From JBOGGX01 sp050744245 (GTDB lineage Bacteria; Actinomycetota; Acidimicrobiia; Acidimicrobiales; JBOGGX01): a DNA stretch of 11,837 nt. The DNA is taken from NCBI GenBank assembly GCA_050744245.1, contig JBOGGX010000306.1, forward strand, positions 1-11,837. Direction: 5' to 3'. The notes under the pieces are model-generated. The model was given only the letters and a program-made list of their open reading frames with translations. It had not been told where the DNA came from and did not search any database. Below, one piece after another: positions 1 to 5,711 of this stretch. The first letter of the stretch is position 1; every line of letters starts with the position of its first letter. The translations under genes were made by a program, and so were the position numbers.

Positions 1-99
1 TCGCAGAAGGCTGACCACTCGCCGGTCCTGGCGCCGTGAGGTCGTAAGTCCAGGTGGGGTGGTACGGAGATCCTTCTCGGTAGCCATACTCGCGCTCAT
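1..99 (-). CDS. Possible 5' end of an unidentified gene running off the left edge
   Basis: A minus-strand frame opens at an ATG at 99 (a second in-frame ATG lies at 87) and stays open to the window edge, giving 33 codons that begin MSASMATEKDL. No family can be recognised from this fragment, and no convincing Shine-Dalgarno sequence precedes either ATG. Support is indirect: the hydrolase before it on the same strand stops at 242, the gap in between is less GC-rich than its surroundings as a promoter region would be, and a short inverted repeat (AACTT at 102-106, AAGTT at 113-117) lies just upstream of the start. Thirty-three open codons can occur by chance at this GC content, so the call is weak. 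A plus-strand frame open from 2 to 145 is an alternative with even less support. Confidence 0.25.
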   Translation of the reverse strand, partial: MSASMATEKDLRTTPPGLTTSRRQDRRVVSLLR

Positions 100-241
100 C
101 AAACTTGCCGAAAAGTTCAACGCCACCGCGACAGAGAAGTCCTAGCGCGCCCGACAACGAGACGATCCGTGGGTGGATGCTCGCGAACGACGCGATGATC
201 CACCGCACCTTGGGACGTGGCGGGTGCCGGCTGCGGCGCGG
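100..241. other. Intergenic gap left of the hydrolase gene
   Basis: No gene is supported here. The only structure seen is a 5-bp inverted repeat, AACTT (102-106), GCCGAA spacer, AAGTT (113-117), which could be a small operator for a minus-strand gene starting at 99 or 87. No hairpin with a U-run follows the hydrolase stop at 242. Confidence 0.4.
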
Positions 242-1066
242 TCAGAGATCGGTGGCGAAGCCGGCGACCAGCTCGGTCAGCTCGGCCGGTTGCTCGACCG
301 GCAGCAGATGGGCGCCCGGCGCCATGACGAGCCTGGCCCCAGGGATGCCGGCGGCGTAGGCCTCGGCATGGGCGGTGGGGACCAGCCGGTCGGCGTAGGC
401 CGCCACCACCAGCGTTGGCACCGTGATCCGTGGGAGGCGGCGGCGGAGGCGCGGGTTGTGGAGATACGGGTTCCAGCCGAGCTTGGCCACCGCGGCCAGG
501 TGTTGGACCACGGGCCGGACCGCGTCGAACGGCATCTCGCCGAACCGCGCCGGATCGTGCCAGTAGCCGTCGAGACCGAGGGCGAGCTGGGCCATCGGGT
601 GGCCGCGGTCGGCGAAGAGGTCGTCGACCATCTCGGCCGGCGATCGACCGAAGATGTCGCCCACCCTGGCCCCGTCGACGTGGAGCCCGACCGGGTTGAC
701 CAGCACCAGCCCGCCCAGCCGTTCCGGATAGCGGGTGGCCAGCTCGGCGGCCATCCATCCGCCGAGCGACAGCCCGATCACGATCGGGCGGTCGAGACCG
801 AGCCGGTCGAACAGGTCGGTGAGATGGAAGACGACGTCCTCCATGTCGTCGATGTGCTCGATCCCCTCGGATCCCCAGAAGCCGGGGAACACCGGGGCGA
901 CCACGTCGAATCGCTCGGCCGCACGCCAGACGAACTCGAGGCCCGGCCCCTCCCCCGCCGCCGAGTGGAGGTAGACGAGCGTGGCGCCCGATCCACCCCG
1001 CTGATACTCGATGCGGCCGACCGCGGTGTCGATCGTGCGCTGGGCCACCCCGACGCTCGCGGTCAC
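242..1066 (-). CDS. Alpha/beta-fold hydrolase, C-C/ester hydrolase-like
   Basis: This 274-residue protein has the usual length and layout of a single-domain alpha/beta hydrolase. The nucleophile elbow GLSLGG puts the catalytic Ser at 100, the acid is probably Asp226 in YADRLVP, and the base is His253 in GAHLLP. An oxyanion-hole-like segment LHSAAGEG lies at 33-40, and the LGGLVLVNPVGL strand follows the elbow as in MhpC-like C-C bond hydrolases. The lid covers roughly residues 125-205. No signal peptide is seen, so it should be cytoplasmic. The GTG start at 1066 is chosen because it overlaps the stop of the upstream oxidoreductase gene by 4 bases (GTGA, 1063-1066), which implies translational coupling. 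The open frame continues upstream inside that gene, but there it is only an antisense-type shadow. The substrate cannot be read from the sequence; the pairing suggests it hydrolyses a product of the oxidoreductase. It could equally be an esterase or an epoxide-type hydrolase. Confidence 0.88.
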   Translation of the reverse strand: MTASVGVAQRTIDTAVGRIEYQRGGSGATLVYLHSAAGEGPGLEFVWRAAERFDVVAPVFPGFWGSEGIEHIDDMEDVVFHLTDLFDRLGLDRPIVIGLSLGGWMAAELATRYPERLGGLVLVNPVGLHVDGARVGDIFGRSPAEMVDDLFADRGHPMAQLALGLDGYWHDPARFGEMPFDAVRPVVQHLAAVAKLGWNPYLHNPRLRRRLPRITVPTLVVAAYADRLVPTAHAEAYAAGIPGARLVMAPGAHLLPVEQPAELTELVAGFATDL

Positions 1067-2247
1067 GGGTGCACGGCTCCGGCGGGATCGGCGTCGAGGG
1101 CGACGACGGGCTCCCCCTCCGGGAACCGCGCCCGGAGGCGCGGCATCACCTCGGAGGCGAACAGCCGGAGGTTCGCCCGGGTGAGGTCGGCGGGCAGGGT
1201 CCCCAGCTGGAACAGCCCGAGCAGGTTGCCGGTGCCGAGGCGCGAGATCGTGTCCTCCAGCCGGTCGTAGACGGTGTCGGGTGAACCGACGACCGCGTAG
1301 ACGCCGTCGACCACCTCGTCCCATGTCGCCACGTGGAGGGCGAACTTGGGCATGCCCCGCAGGATCCCCTCGAGGCTCTTGATCGAGGTGTAGCCGGGCG
1401 GGTTGATCGTGATGCCGGGGAGCAGGCGACGGGCGAAGTACCAGAAGTGCTCCTCGTACTGGCGGCGGGCCTCCTCGTCGGTCTCGGCCACGTAGATCGG
1501 CGCCAGCCAGCCGGCCTGGCGGGGATCGGGCGTGTACCCCTCGGCCTCGCACGCCTCGCGGAACATCCGGAACGTTCGCTCGAACACCGAGATGTGGAAG
1601 TACGGGATGCCCATGTAGGCGTAGCGCCGGCGGGCGACGAACTGCATCGTCTCGATCGAGCCGATGCCCGGGATCCAGATCTCGGGATGCGGCCGCTGGA
1701 GCGGTTTGGGCCAGGTGTTGAGGTGACGCAGCCGGAAGTGCTTGCCGTTGAACTCGCTCGGGCCCGGTTCGGTCCAGGCCTGGATGATGAGGTCGTGGGC
1801 CTCGTAGAAGCGCTCGCGGGCGTGGGCCGGGTTGACGCCGAACGAGTAGTACTCCGGGCCGCCCCCGACGACGAACCCGGCGATGAGGCGCCCGCCCGAC
1901 AGGTTGTCGATCATGGCGAACTCCTCGGCCACCCTGGTCGGCGGGTCATAGAGCGGGAGGGCGTTGCCGACCACGGCGATCTTCATCCTCGACGTCTGGC
2001 GGGCGAGCACGGCGGCCATGAGGTTGGGCGACGGCATGAGGCCGTAGGCGTTCTGGTGGTGCTCGTTGACGCACACGCCGTCGAAGCCGAGGTCTTCGGC
2101 CATGATCAGCTCGTCGAGGTAGCGGTTGTAGAGCCGGTGGCCGAGCTCGGGGTCGTAGAAGTCGTTGGGCACGGTGACCCAGGCCGGGCCGTGGTAGTCC
2201 GGCGGCAGCGCCGGGTACGGCATCAGGTGGAACGAGAAGATGCGCAC
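1063..2247 (-). CDS. LLM-class (luciferase-like) flavin/F420-dependent oxidoreductase
   Basis: The 394-residue protein is a TIM-barrel luciferase-like monooxygenase or F420-dependent reductase. It opens with a beta strand (MRIFSFHLMPY), followed by the family landmarks FDGVCVNEHH at 55-64, a conserved strand around KIAVVGNALPL at 89-99 and DNLSGGR at 114-120. The C-terminal half carries a family-typical ending with VVGSPDTVYDRL at 319-330. The protein is cytoplasmic and should use reduced FMN or F420; which of the two cannot be decided here. The GTG at 2247 is chosen because the first barrel strand begins immediately; the frame extends further upstream only as non-homologous sequence. Only a weak SD-like GGCAGG precedes it. 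A hairpin repeat (2268-2323) lies in its leader. Its stop overlaps the start of the hydrolase (GTGA), so the two are probably made together as a catabolic or detoxification pair. Confidence 0.88.
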   Translation of the reverse strand: MRIFSFHLMPYPALPPDYHGPAWVTVPNDFYDPELGHRLYNRYLDELIMAEDLGFDGVCVNEHHQNAYGLMPSPNLMAAVLARQTSRMKIAVVGNALPLYDPPTRVAEEFAMIDNLSGGRLIAGFVVGGGPEYYSFGVNPAHARERFYEAHDLIIQAWTEPGPSEFNGKHFRLRHLNTWPKPLQRPHPEIWIPGIGSIETMQFVARRRYAYMGIPYFHISVFERTFRMFREACEAEGYTPDPRQAGWLAPIYVAETDEEARRQYEEHFWYFARRLLPGITINPPGYTSIKSLEGILRGMPKFALHVATWDEVVDGVYAVVGSPDTVYDRLEDTISRLGTGNLLGLFQLGTLPADLTRANLRLFASEVMPRLRARFPEGEPVVALDADPAGAVHP

Positions 2248-2267
2248 CGGCCCAGCCTGCCACCCAA

Positions 2268-2323
2268 CCCGATCTTCGGGTGGTTGTCGCGCCAATAGGC
2301 GCGATAACCACCCAACATTCGGG
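2268..2323. repeat. Dispersed imperfect palindrome, copy 1 (between sufC end and oxidoreductase start)
   Basis: A 16-bp stem pairs 2278-2293 with 2298-2313 around the loop AATA; its only non-Watson-Crick pair is G2286-T2305. Outside it is an internal loop, then a 5-bp outer stem pairing CCCGA (2268-2272) with TCGGG (2319-2323). TTCGGG occurs on both sides as a direct repeat (2275-2280 and 2318-2323), 43 bases apart. A second copy at 8299-8352 shares the same layout. The element starts 17 bases after the sufC stop codon and ends 20 bases before the oxidoreductase start, so it could end suf transcription, attenuate the downstream gene, or both. No U-run follows the stem. Confidence 0.8.
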
Positions 2324-2339
2324 CGGTCCCGGCGACGGG

Positions 2340-3137
2340 TCAGGCGAAGGGGTCGGCGAAGGGGACGCCCGCCTCGGCCGGGCGGGTCGGCGGCTCGGCC
2401 GGGCCCTCGTCGACGCCGAAGGCCTTGTAACCCTCGGACTCGAGCCGCTCGGCCAACTCGGGGCCGCCGCTCTCGACGATGCGGCCGCCGACGAGCACAT
2501 GGATGTGATCTGCGTGCAGCTCGTGGAGCAGCCGGCTGTAGTGGGTGATGGCCAGGACCCCGAGGTCCCACTCGGTGGTGGCCGCCTCGATGCGGCGGGC
2601 GACGGCCCGGAGGGCGTCGATGTCGAGCCCGGAGTCGACCTCGTCGAGCACGGCGATGGTGGGCCGGAGCACGGCCATCTGCAGCGTCTCGTTGCGCTTG
2701 CGCTCGCCACCGGACAGGTCGACGTTGAAGCCGCGGTCGAGCAGCTTGATGTCGAGGCCGATCCGGGCCGACTCGGCGGCCAGGACCGAGTCGAGATCGG
2801 CGGTCGAGCGCCCGGCCGCGGCCATCGACGCCGACATCACGTCGCGCAGGAGGACACCCGGCACCTCGATGGGGTACTGCAGCACGAGCAGCAGCCCGGC
2901 CTGGGCCCGCTCGTACGGCTCCATGGAAAACAGATCGGCGCCGTCGAGCGTCACCCGGCCGGCGGTGACCTCGTACCCGGGCTTGCCCGCCAGCACGTGC
3001 GACAGCGTCGACTTGCCCGAGCCGTTGGGGCCCATGACCGCGTGGACCTCGCCCGAGCGGACGGTGAGATCGAGACCGTGCAGGATCTCGCGGCCCCCCA
3101 CGCTGCCGTGCAGCCCCTCGATCACGAGCTCGCTCAT
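2340..3137 (-). CDS. sufC: SufC, Fe-S cluster assembly ATPase
   Basis: SufC is the ABC-type ATPase of the SufBCD scaffold; ATP hydrolysis drives the conformational change needed to build iron-sulfur clusters in the cytoplasm. This 265-residue copy has Walker A GPNGSGKST at 36-44, the signature LSGGERKRNE at 141-150 (the ERKRNE form is typical of SufC rather than of transporters), Walker B IAVLDE at 161-166 followed by the D-loop SGLD at 169-172, and the switch His199. The Q-loop Gln lies near 87 in LQYPIEVPG. No membrane segment is present. A proline/alanine-rich tail of about 20 residues follows the ATPase domain. Its ATG overlaps the stop of the Rieske gene (ATGA, 3134-3137), so it is translated as the last cistron of the sufD-Rieske-sufC chain. 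A hairpin repeat follows 17 bases after the stop codon, and no sufS or sufU follows. Confidence 0.96.
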   Translation of the reverse strand: MSELVIEGLHGSVGGREILHGLDLTVRSGEVHAVMGPNGSGKSTLSHVLAGKPGYEVTAGRVTLDGADLFSMEPYERAQAGLLLVLQYPIEVPGVLLRDVMSASMAAAGRSTADLDSVLAAESARIGLDIKLLDRGFNVDLSGGERKRNETLQMAVLRPTIAVLDEVDSGLDIDALRAVARRIEAATTEWDLGVLAITHYSRLLHELHADHIHVLVGGRIVESGGPELAERLESEGYKAFGVDEGPAEPPTRPAEAGVPFADPFA

Positions 3138-3460
3138 GAGACGGTGATCACCACCTCGCCGTCGACCACCTCGACCTCGTACACCGGCGTCGGCCTGGTG
3201 GCCGGGAGCGATTGCGGCTCGCCGCTGACCAACGAGAACGTGCTGCCGTGCTTCCAGCACTCGAGCTCGCGCTCGTCGCAGTACACGTCGCCCTCGGCCA
3301 GCGAGATGTCGGCGTGGGTGCAGCGGTCGCCGATGGCGTAGAAGTCGTCGTCGCAGCGGACCAGGGCGATGCGGAGCTTCCCGATGTCGAAGCGGCGGGC
3401 CGTGCCCGGCTCGATCTCGTCGACCCGGCACAGCACCTGCCGGGTGCCGGTCTCGCTCAT
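3134..3460 (-). CDS. Rieske-type [2Fe-2S] ferredoxin of the suf cluster
   Basis: This 108-residue protein is a single Rieske domain. The cluster ligands are C47-T-H49 and C68-W-K-H71, the exact CxH / CxxH pattern with 18 residues between the two halves. It resembles the small ferredoxin subunits of non-heme iron dioxygenases and of bacterial nitrite reductase NirD. It has no membrane anchor and no oxygenase domain. Both ends overlap neighbours by 4 bases (ATGA with sufD at 3457-3460 and ATGA with sufC at 3134-3137), so its dose is tied to SufD and SufC. A Rieske protein between sufD and sufC is known from other actinobacteria such as Streptomyces. Its role there is not settled; electron supply to SUF assembly is an inference from context. 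Confidence 0.93.
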   Translation of the reverse strand: MSETGTRQVLCRVDEIEPGTARRFDIGKLRIALVRCDDDFYAIGDRCTHADISLAEGDVYCDERELECWKHGSTFSLVSGEPQSLPATRPTPVYEVEVVDGEVVITVS

Positions 3461-4737
3461 GACTCGCTCCGGCGGGCGAACTTGGCCGCGACCGTCCGGC
3501 GCAGCGGGCCGATGGCGGCGGGGACCGGCAACTCGCTCAAGATGTCCTCGAAGAACCCGGTGACGATGAGCCGCTCGGCCTCCGCCCGGGGGACGCCCCG
3601 GCTCTCGAGATAGAACCGCTGCTCCTCGTCGACCGGGCCGACGGCCGAGGCATGGCTGCAACGGACGTCGTTGTTGAGGATCTCGAGGTTGGGCACCGAC
3701 TCGGCCCAGGCGTCGTCGCTGAGCTTGATGTTGCGGTTGGTCTGGTAGGCGTTGGTGCCGCGTGCGTTCTTCTCGACCCGGATCAACCCGGAGTACACCG
3801 ACCGGGAGCTGCCGCCCAGCGCCCCCTTGAACAACAGATCGCTCGTCGTGTCCGGGGCGGCGTGGTCCTGGAAGGTGCGGAAGTCGAGCGTCTGGCGGCC
3901 CTCGCCGAAGTACACGGCGCGGAGGTTGCCGGTTGCGCCCCGGCCGTCGAGGTGGCAGTCGGTGCGCTGCCTGGCGTACTCGGCGCCGAGTCCGGCGCAC
4001 GTCGACTCGAGATCGCCGTCGCGGTCGACGCGGGCGACGGTGGAAGCGATCTGCCAGGACGAGAGCGCGAGCTCCTGGAGGTTCACGTAGCCCAGCCGGG
4101 CGGCGGGCCCGACGCTCAGCTCGGTGACGGGCACCACCAGGTTCCCGGCGCCGGCCTCGTGGTCGGACGCGTAGACGTCGAGGACACGCGACTCGCTGTC
4201 GGCCCCGGCGTCGACGACCAGCCGGGGGAACACGGCAGATCCGTTCCCGGTGAACCAGTGGACGACGACGATCGGCGCGTCGACGGTGACCCCGGCGGGC
4301 ACCTGGACCAGGATGGGATCGGCCGAGAAGGCGTCGTTCATGACCGAGAAGACGTCGGTCGGCTTGGTGACCACCAATCCCAGCAGTTCCTCGCCGTTTC
4401 GGTGCTCGCGCAGCGGACCGGCGACCAGGCCGGCGGCGGCGAAGGGTTCGGCCACATCGACCCGGGCGATGGCGCCGTCGACGGTGATCACCGTGGCCGC
4501 CCGGTCGGGAAAGATCGAGAGCAGCCGATCCACCCCGCCGCCGACCGGGGCCGGCCGGCCGGGCGCCAGCGGGTAGAGGTCGAGGTCGAGGTCGGCCACC
4601 CGGCTGTAGCGCCAGATCTCCTCGTCGGGGCTGGGCAGCCCGGCGCCGGCGAAGGCCTCGGCCGCGGCGGTCCGCCGGACCTCGAGCCAGTGGGGCCCGT
4701 CGAGGCGGCGGGCGGCGTCGGGAGTGAAGGCGCTCAT
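3457..4737 (-). CDS. sufD: SufD, Fe-S cluster scaffold subunit
   Basis: SufD pairs with SufB and SufC in the SufBC2D scaffold and is required for iron entry. This copy has 426 residues, normal for the family. The C-terminal core shows the SufBD beta-helix landmarks: TLDFRTFQDHAAPDTTSD at 283-300, the segment LLFKGALGGSSRSVYSGLIRV at 301-321 (split here only for description), NAYQTNRNIKLSDDA at 329-343 and DVRCSHASAVG at 357-367. His362 in CSH corresponds to the His that E. coli SufD uses for cluster formation (His360 in E. coli numbering, from memory). The ATG at 4737 gives a normal N-terminus, but no Shine-Dalgarno is visible before it, although there is a 40-base gap to the upstream four-cysteine ORF. 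Translation may depend on read-through from that ORF or on a leaderless start. Its stop overlaps the Rieske start. Confidence 0.95.
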   Translation of the reverse strand: MSAFTPDAARRLDGPHWLEVRRTAAAEAFAGAGLPSPDEEIWRYSRVADLDLDLYPLAPGRPAPVGGGVDRLLSIFPDRAATVITVDGAIARVDVAEPFAAAGLVAGPLREHRNGEELLGLVVTKPTDVFSVMNDAFSADPILVQVPAGVTVDAPIVVVHWFTGNGSAVFPRLVVDAGADSESRVLDVYASDHEAGAGNLVVPVTELSVGPAARLGYVNLQELALSSWQIASTVARVDRDGDLESTCAGLGAEYARQRTDCHLDGRGATGNLRAVYFGEGRQTLDFRTFQDHAAPDTTSDLLFKGALGGSSRSVYSGLIRVEKNARGTNAYQTNRNIKLSDDAWAESVPNLEILNNDVRCSHASAVGPVDEEQRFYLESRGVPRAEAERLIVTGFFEDILSELPVPAAIGPLRRTVAAKFARRSES

Positions 4738-4777
4738 GAGGAGAACGAAGGGCCCAGCCGGGCCCGGATCGAGCAGT

Positions 4778-5125
4778 CTACCGGCGGCGCCGGAACCAGC
4801 CCCGCACGCCCTTGCGCCGCTTGTTCCCTCGCTCGGCCTCCACCTCGGCCAGCACCTGCGGTCCGACCGAGTTGATGATCTCCTCGGCCTCGTCGAGCAC
4901 GCGGGCCACATGGTCGCCCTGCCCGACGCCGGGCGGCTCGGGTGGCGTCGGCGGCGTCACCAGCGTTCCGTGCGACCAGTTGACGTCGGCGAGCCGGCGC
5001 TCGAAGGCCGGACAGTTCTCCGGGCAGCGCCACGGGGCCTCGGGCGCAAGGTCGAGGTTGCACTTCCGGACGGTCTCGCCGTTCGGGTACGTGCGGCTCT
5101 CGAAGTTCTTGCAGTCCTGCCGCAT
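4778..5125 (-). CDS. Small four-cysteine protein in the suf cluster, function unknown
   Basis: I cannot assign this 115-residue protein to a named family. Its N-terminal third has four cysteines at 5, 22, 34 and 38 (DCKNF, RKCNL, WRCPENCPAF), a spacing able to bind zinc or an Fe-S cluster. The middle is proline-rich (TPPTPPEPPG near 57-66). An acidic, probably helical stretch with HVARVLDEAEEIINSVG (72-88) follows, and a very basic tail ending RRKGVRGWFRRRR may contact nucleic acid, an acidic protein or the membrane. There is no signal peptide. The ATG at 5125 is preferred; an in-frame GTG two codons upstream is possible. It is transcribed towards sufD, 40 bases away, and is probably the first cistron of the sufD-Rieske-sufC unit. 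That position makes a link to Fe-S assembly plausible, but this is inference. Confidence 0.72.
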   Translation of the reverse strand: MRQDCKNFESRTYPNGETVRKCNLDLAPEAPWRCPENCPAFERRLADVNWSHGTLVTPPTPPEPPGVGQGDHVARVLDEAEEIINSVGPQVLAEVEAERGNKRRKGVRGWFRRRR

Positions 5126-5240
5126 CGGCACGCCACCATGCTGCCAGGGTGGCGCGCCAAAACGACGGCCGGGAGGCCGGGAGGCCGGGAGGCCGGCGAC
5201 CGCGGTCGACCGAGGCGAGACGCCGCCTACTGTTCGTCTC
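5126..5240. promoter_or_regulatory. Divergent promoter region between the four-cysteine ORF and the plus-strand gene
   Basis: This 115-bp gap separates two divergent starts and must hold promoters both ways. On the plus strand TACTGT at 5228-5233 matches the TANNNT form of an actinobacterial -10 box and lies 7 bases before the GTG at 5241, the arrangement expected for a leaderless transcript. The gap also contains an 8-bp tandem repeat (5167-5198). No clear minus-strand -10/-35 pair could be picked out. Confidence 0.4.
5167..5198. repeat. Tandem 8-bp repeat, about 3.75 copies
   Basis: The unit GGCCGGGA is repeated head to tail three times (5167-5174, 5175-5182, 5183-5190) and followed by a partial fourth copy GGCCGGCG (5191-5198). 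It sits in the middle of the divergent promoter gap. Such a short perfect tandem repeat is prone to slippage and could vary the spacing of promoter elements. Each unit also contains GGCC. Confidence 0.85.
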
Positions 5241-5708
5241 GTGGCCACGCGATCCGAACCCCGCCTCTACCCCCATCCGCCCCAGGTCGTGTTCAACGCG
5301 GCCATCGCCGGTTTGCCGGCGACCAAGCTCAGGATCGTGGGGGCCGACCCCAACCAGGGCACCATCTGGGCCGAGCGGGGCGCCTCGGCCCTGTCGTGGG
5401 GCGAGAAGGTGACGGCCTACGTGTACCAGGCCGACCAGGGCCAGACCGCGGTGGCCGTCGATTCGGCCCTCAAGTTCGGTCTGGTCTCGTGGGGCGCCCA
5501 CAAGCGCAACCACCAGATGGTGTTCGACGCCATCGACCAGGGGCTCAGGGCCGGGCCGCAGGGACCGACGCACCCCCAACCCCAGGCCCAGCCGGTGCAA
5601 CCCCAGCCGCAGCCCTATCCGCAGGAGCAGGCGCCGGGGCCCTACCCGTACCAGCAGCAGCCGGACCAGCAGCCCCAGCAGCCGCCCCCCGGCGCCCAGC
5701 GGTTCTGA
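5241..5708 (+). CDS. Unknown protein with small alpha/beta domain and Pro/Gln-rich tail
   Basis: This 155-residue protein is not recognised. Residues 10-102 form a compact domain: a PPQVVFNAAIAGLP helix, a strand with KLRIVGADPNQGTIWAER, then SALSWGEKVTAYVY and TAVAVDSALKFGL strands, and a final RNHQMVFDAIDQGL helix. The pattern of a helix, strands containing SWGE and a closing helix suggests a helix-grip or BamC/DUF1499-like fold, but that is only an impression. Residues 106-152 are almost entirely Pro, Gln, Tyr, Gly and Ala and probably disordered. There is no signal peptide or membrane helix. The GTG at 5241 is chosen because the domain starts right after it and a TANNNT box lies 7 bases upstream. 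It stops 3 bases before the sufB stop, in convergent orientation, and thus sits inside the suf cluster on the opposite strand. Confidence 0.75.
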   Translation: MATRSEPRLYPHPPQVVFNAAIAGLPATKLRIVGADPNQGTIWAERGASALSWGEKVTAYVYQADQGQTAVAVDSALKFGLVSWGAHKRNHQMVFDAIDQGLRAGPQGPTHPQPQAQPVQPQPQPYPQEQAPGPYPYQQQPDQQPQQPPPGAQRF

Positions 5709-5711
5709 GCG

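Noticed and set aside
45..80. T-box-like stretch GGGTGGTACGG on the plus strand near 57-67
   Set aside because: No plus-strand gene follows it, the specifier region would lie outside the window, and the match is short, so it is taken as chance.
2..145. A plus-strand frame open from the edge to a TAG at 143-145, ending KFNATATEKS
   Set aside because: The first half is arginine-rich and unlike a protein end, and no family is recognised; the minus-strand alternative is slightly better but also weak.
242..1552. A longer version of the hydrolase starting at 1552
   Set aside because: The extra 162 codons are a shadow of the oxidoreductase gene, and the GTG at 1066 gives a normal hydrolase with a coupled start.
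1063..2247. Reading the luciferase-like gene as part of a bioluminescence lux system
   Set aside because: The LLM superfamily is large and mostly not light-producing; no luxB, luxCDE or partner is present.
2268..2323. Treating the hairpin repeat as an insertion sequence remnant or as an excision site
   Set aside because: There is no transposase, and the flanking TTCGGG repeats are identical in both copies, so they are part of the element rather than target-site duplications.
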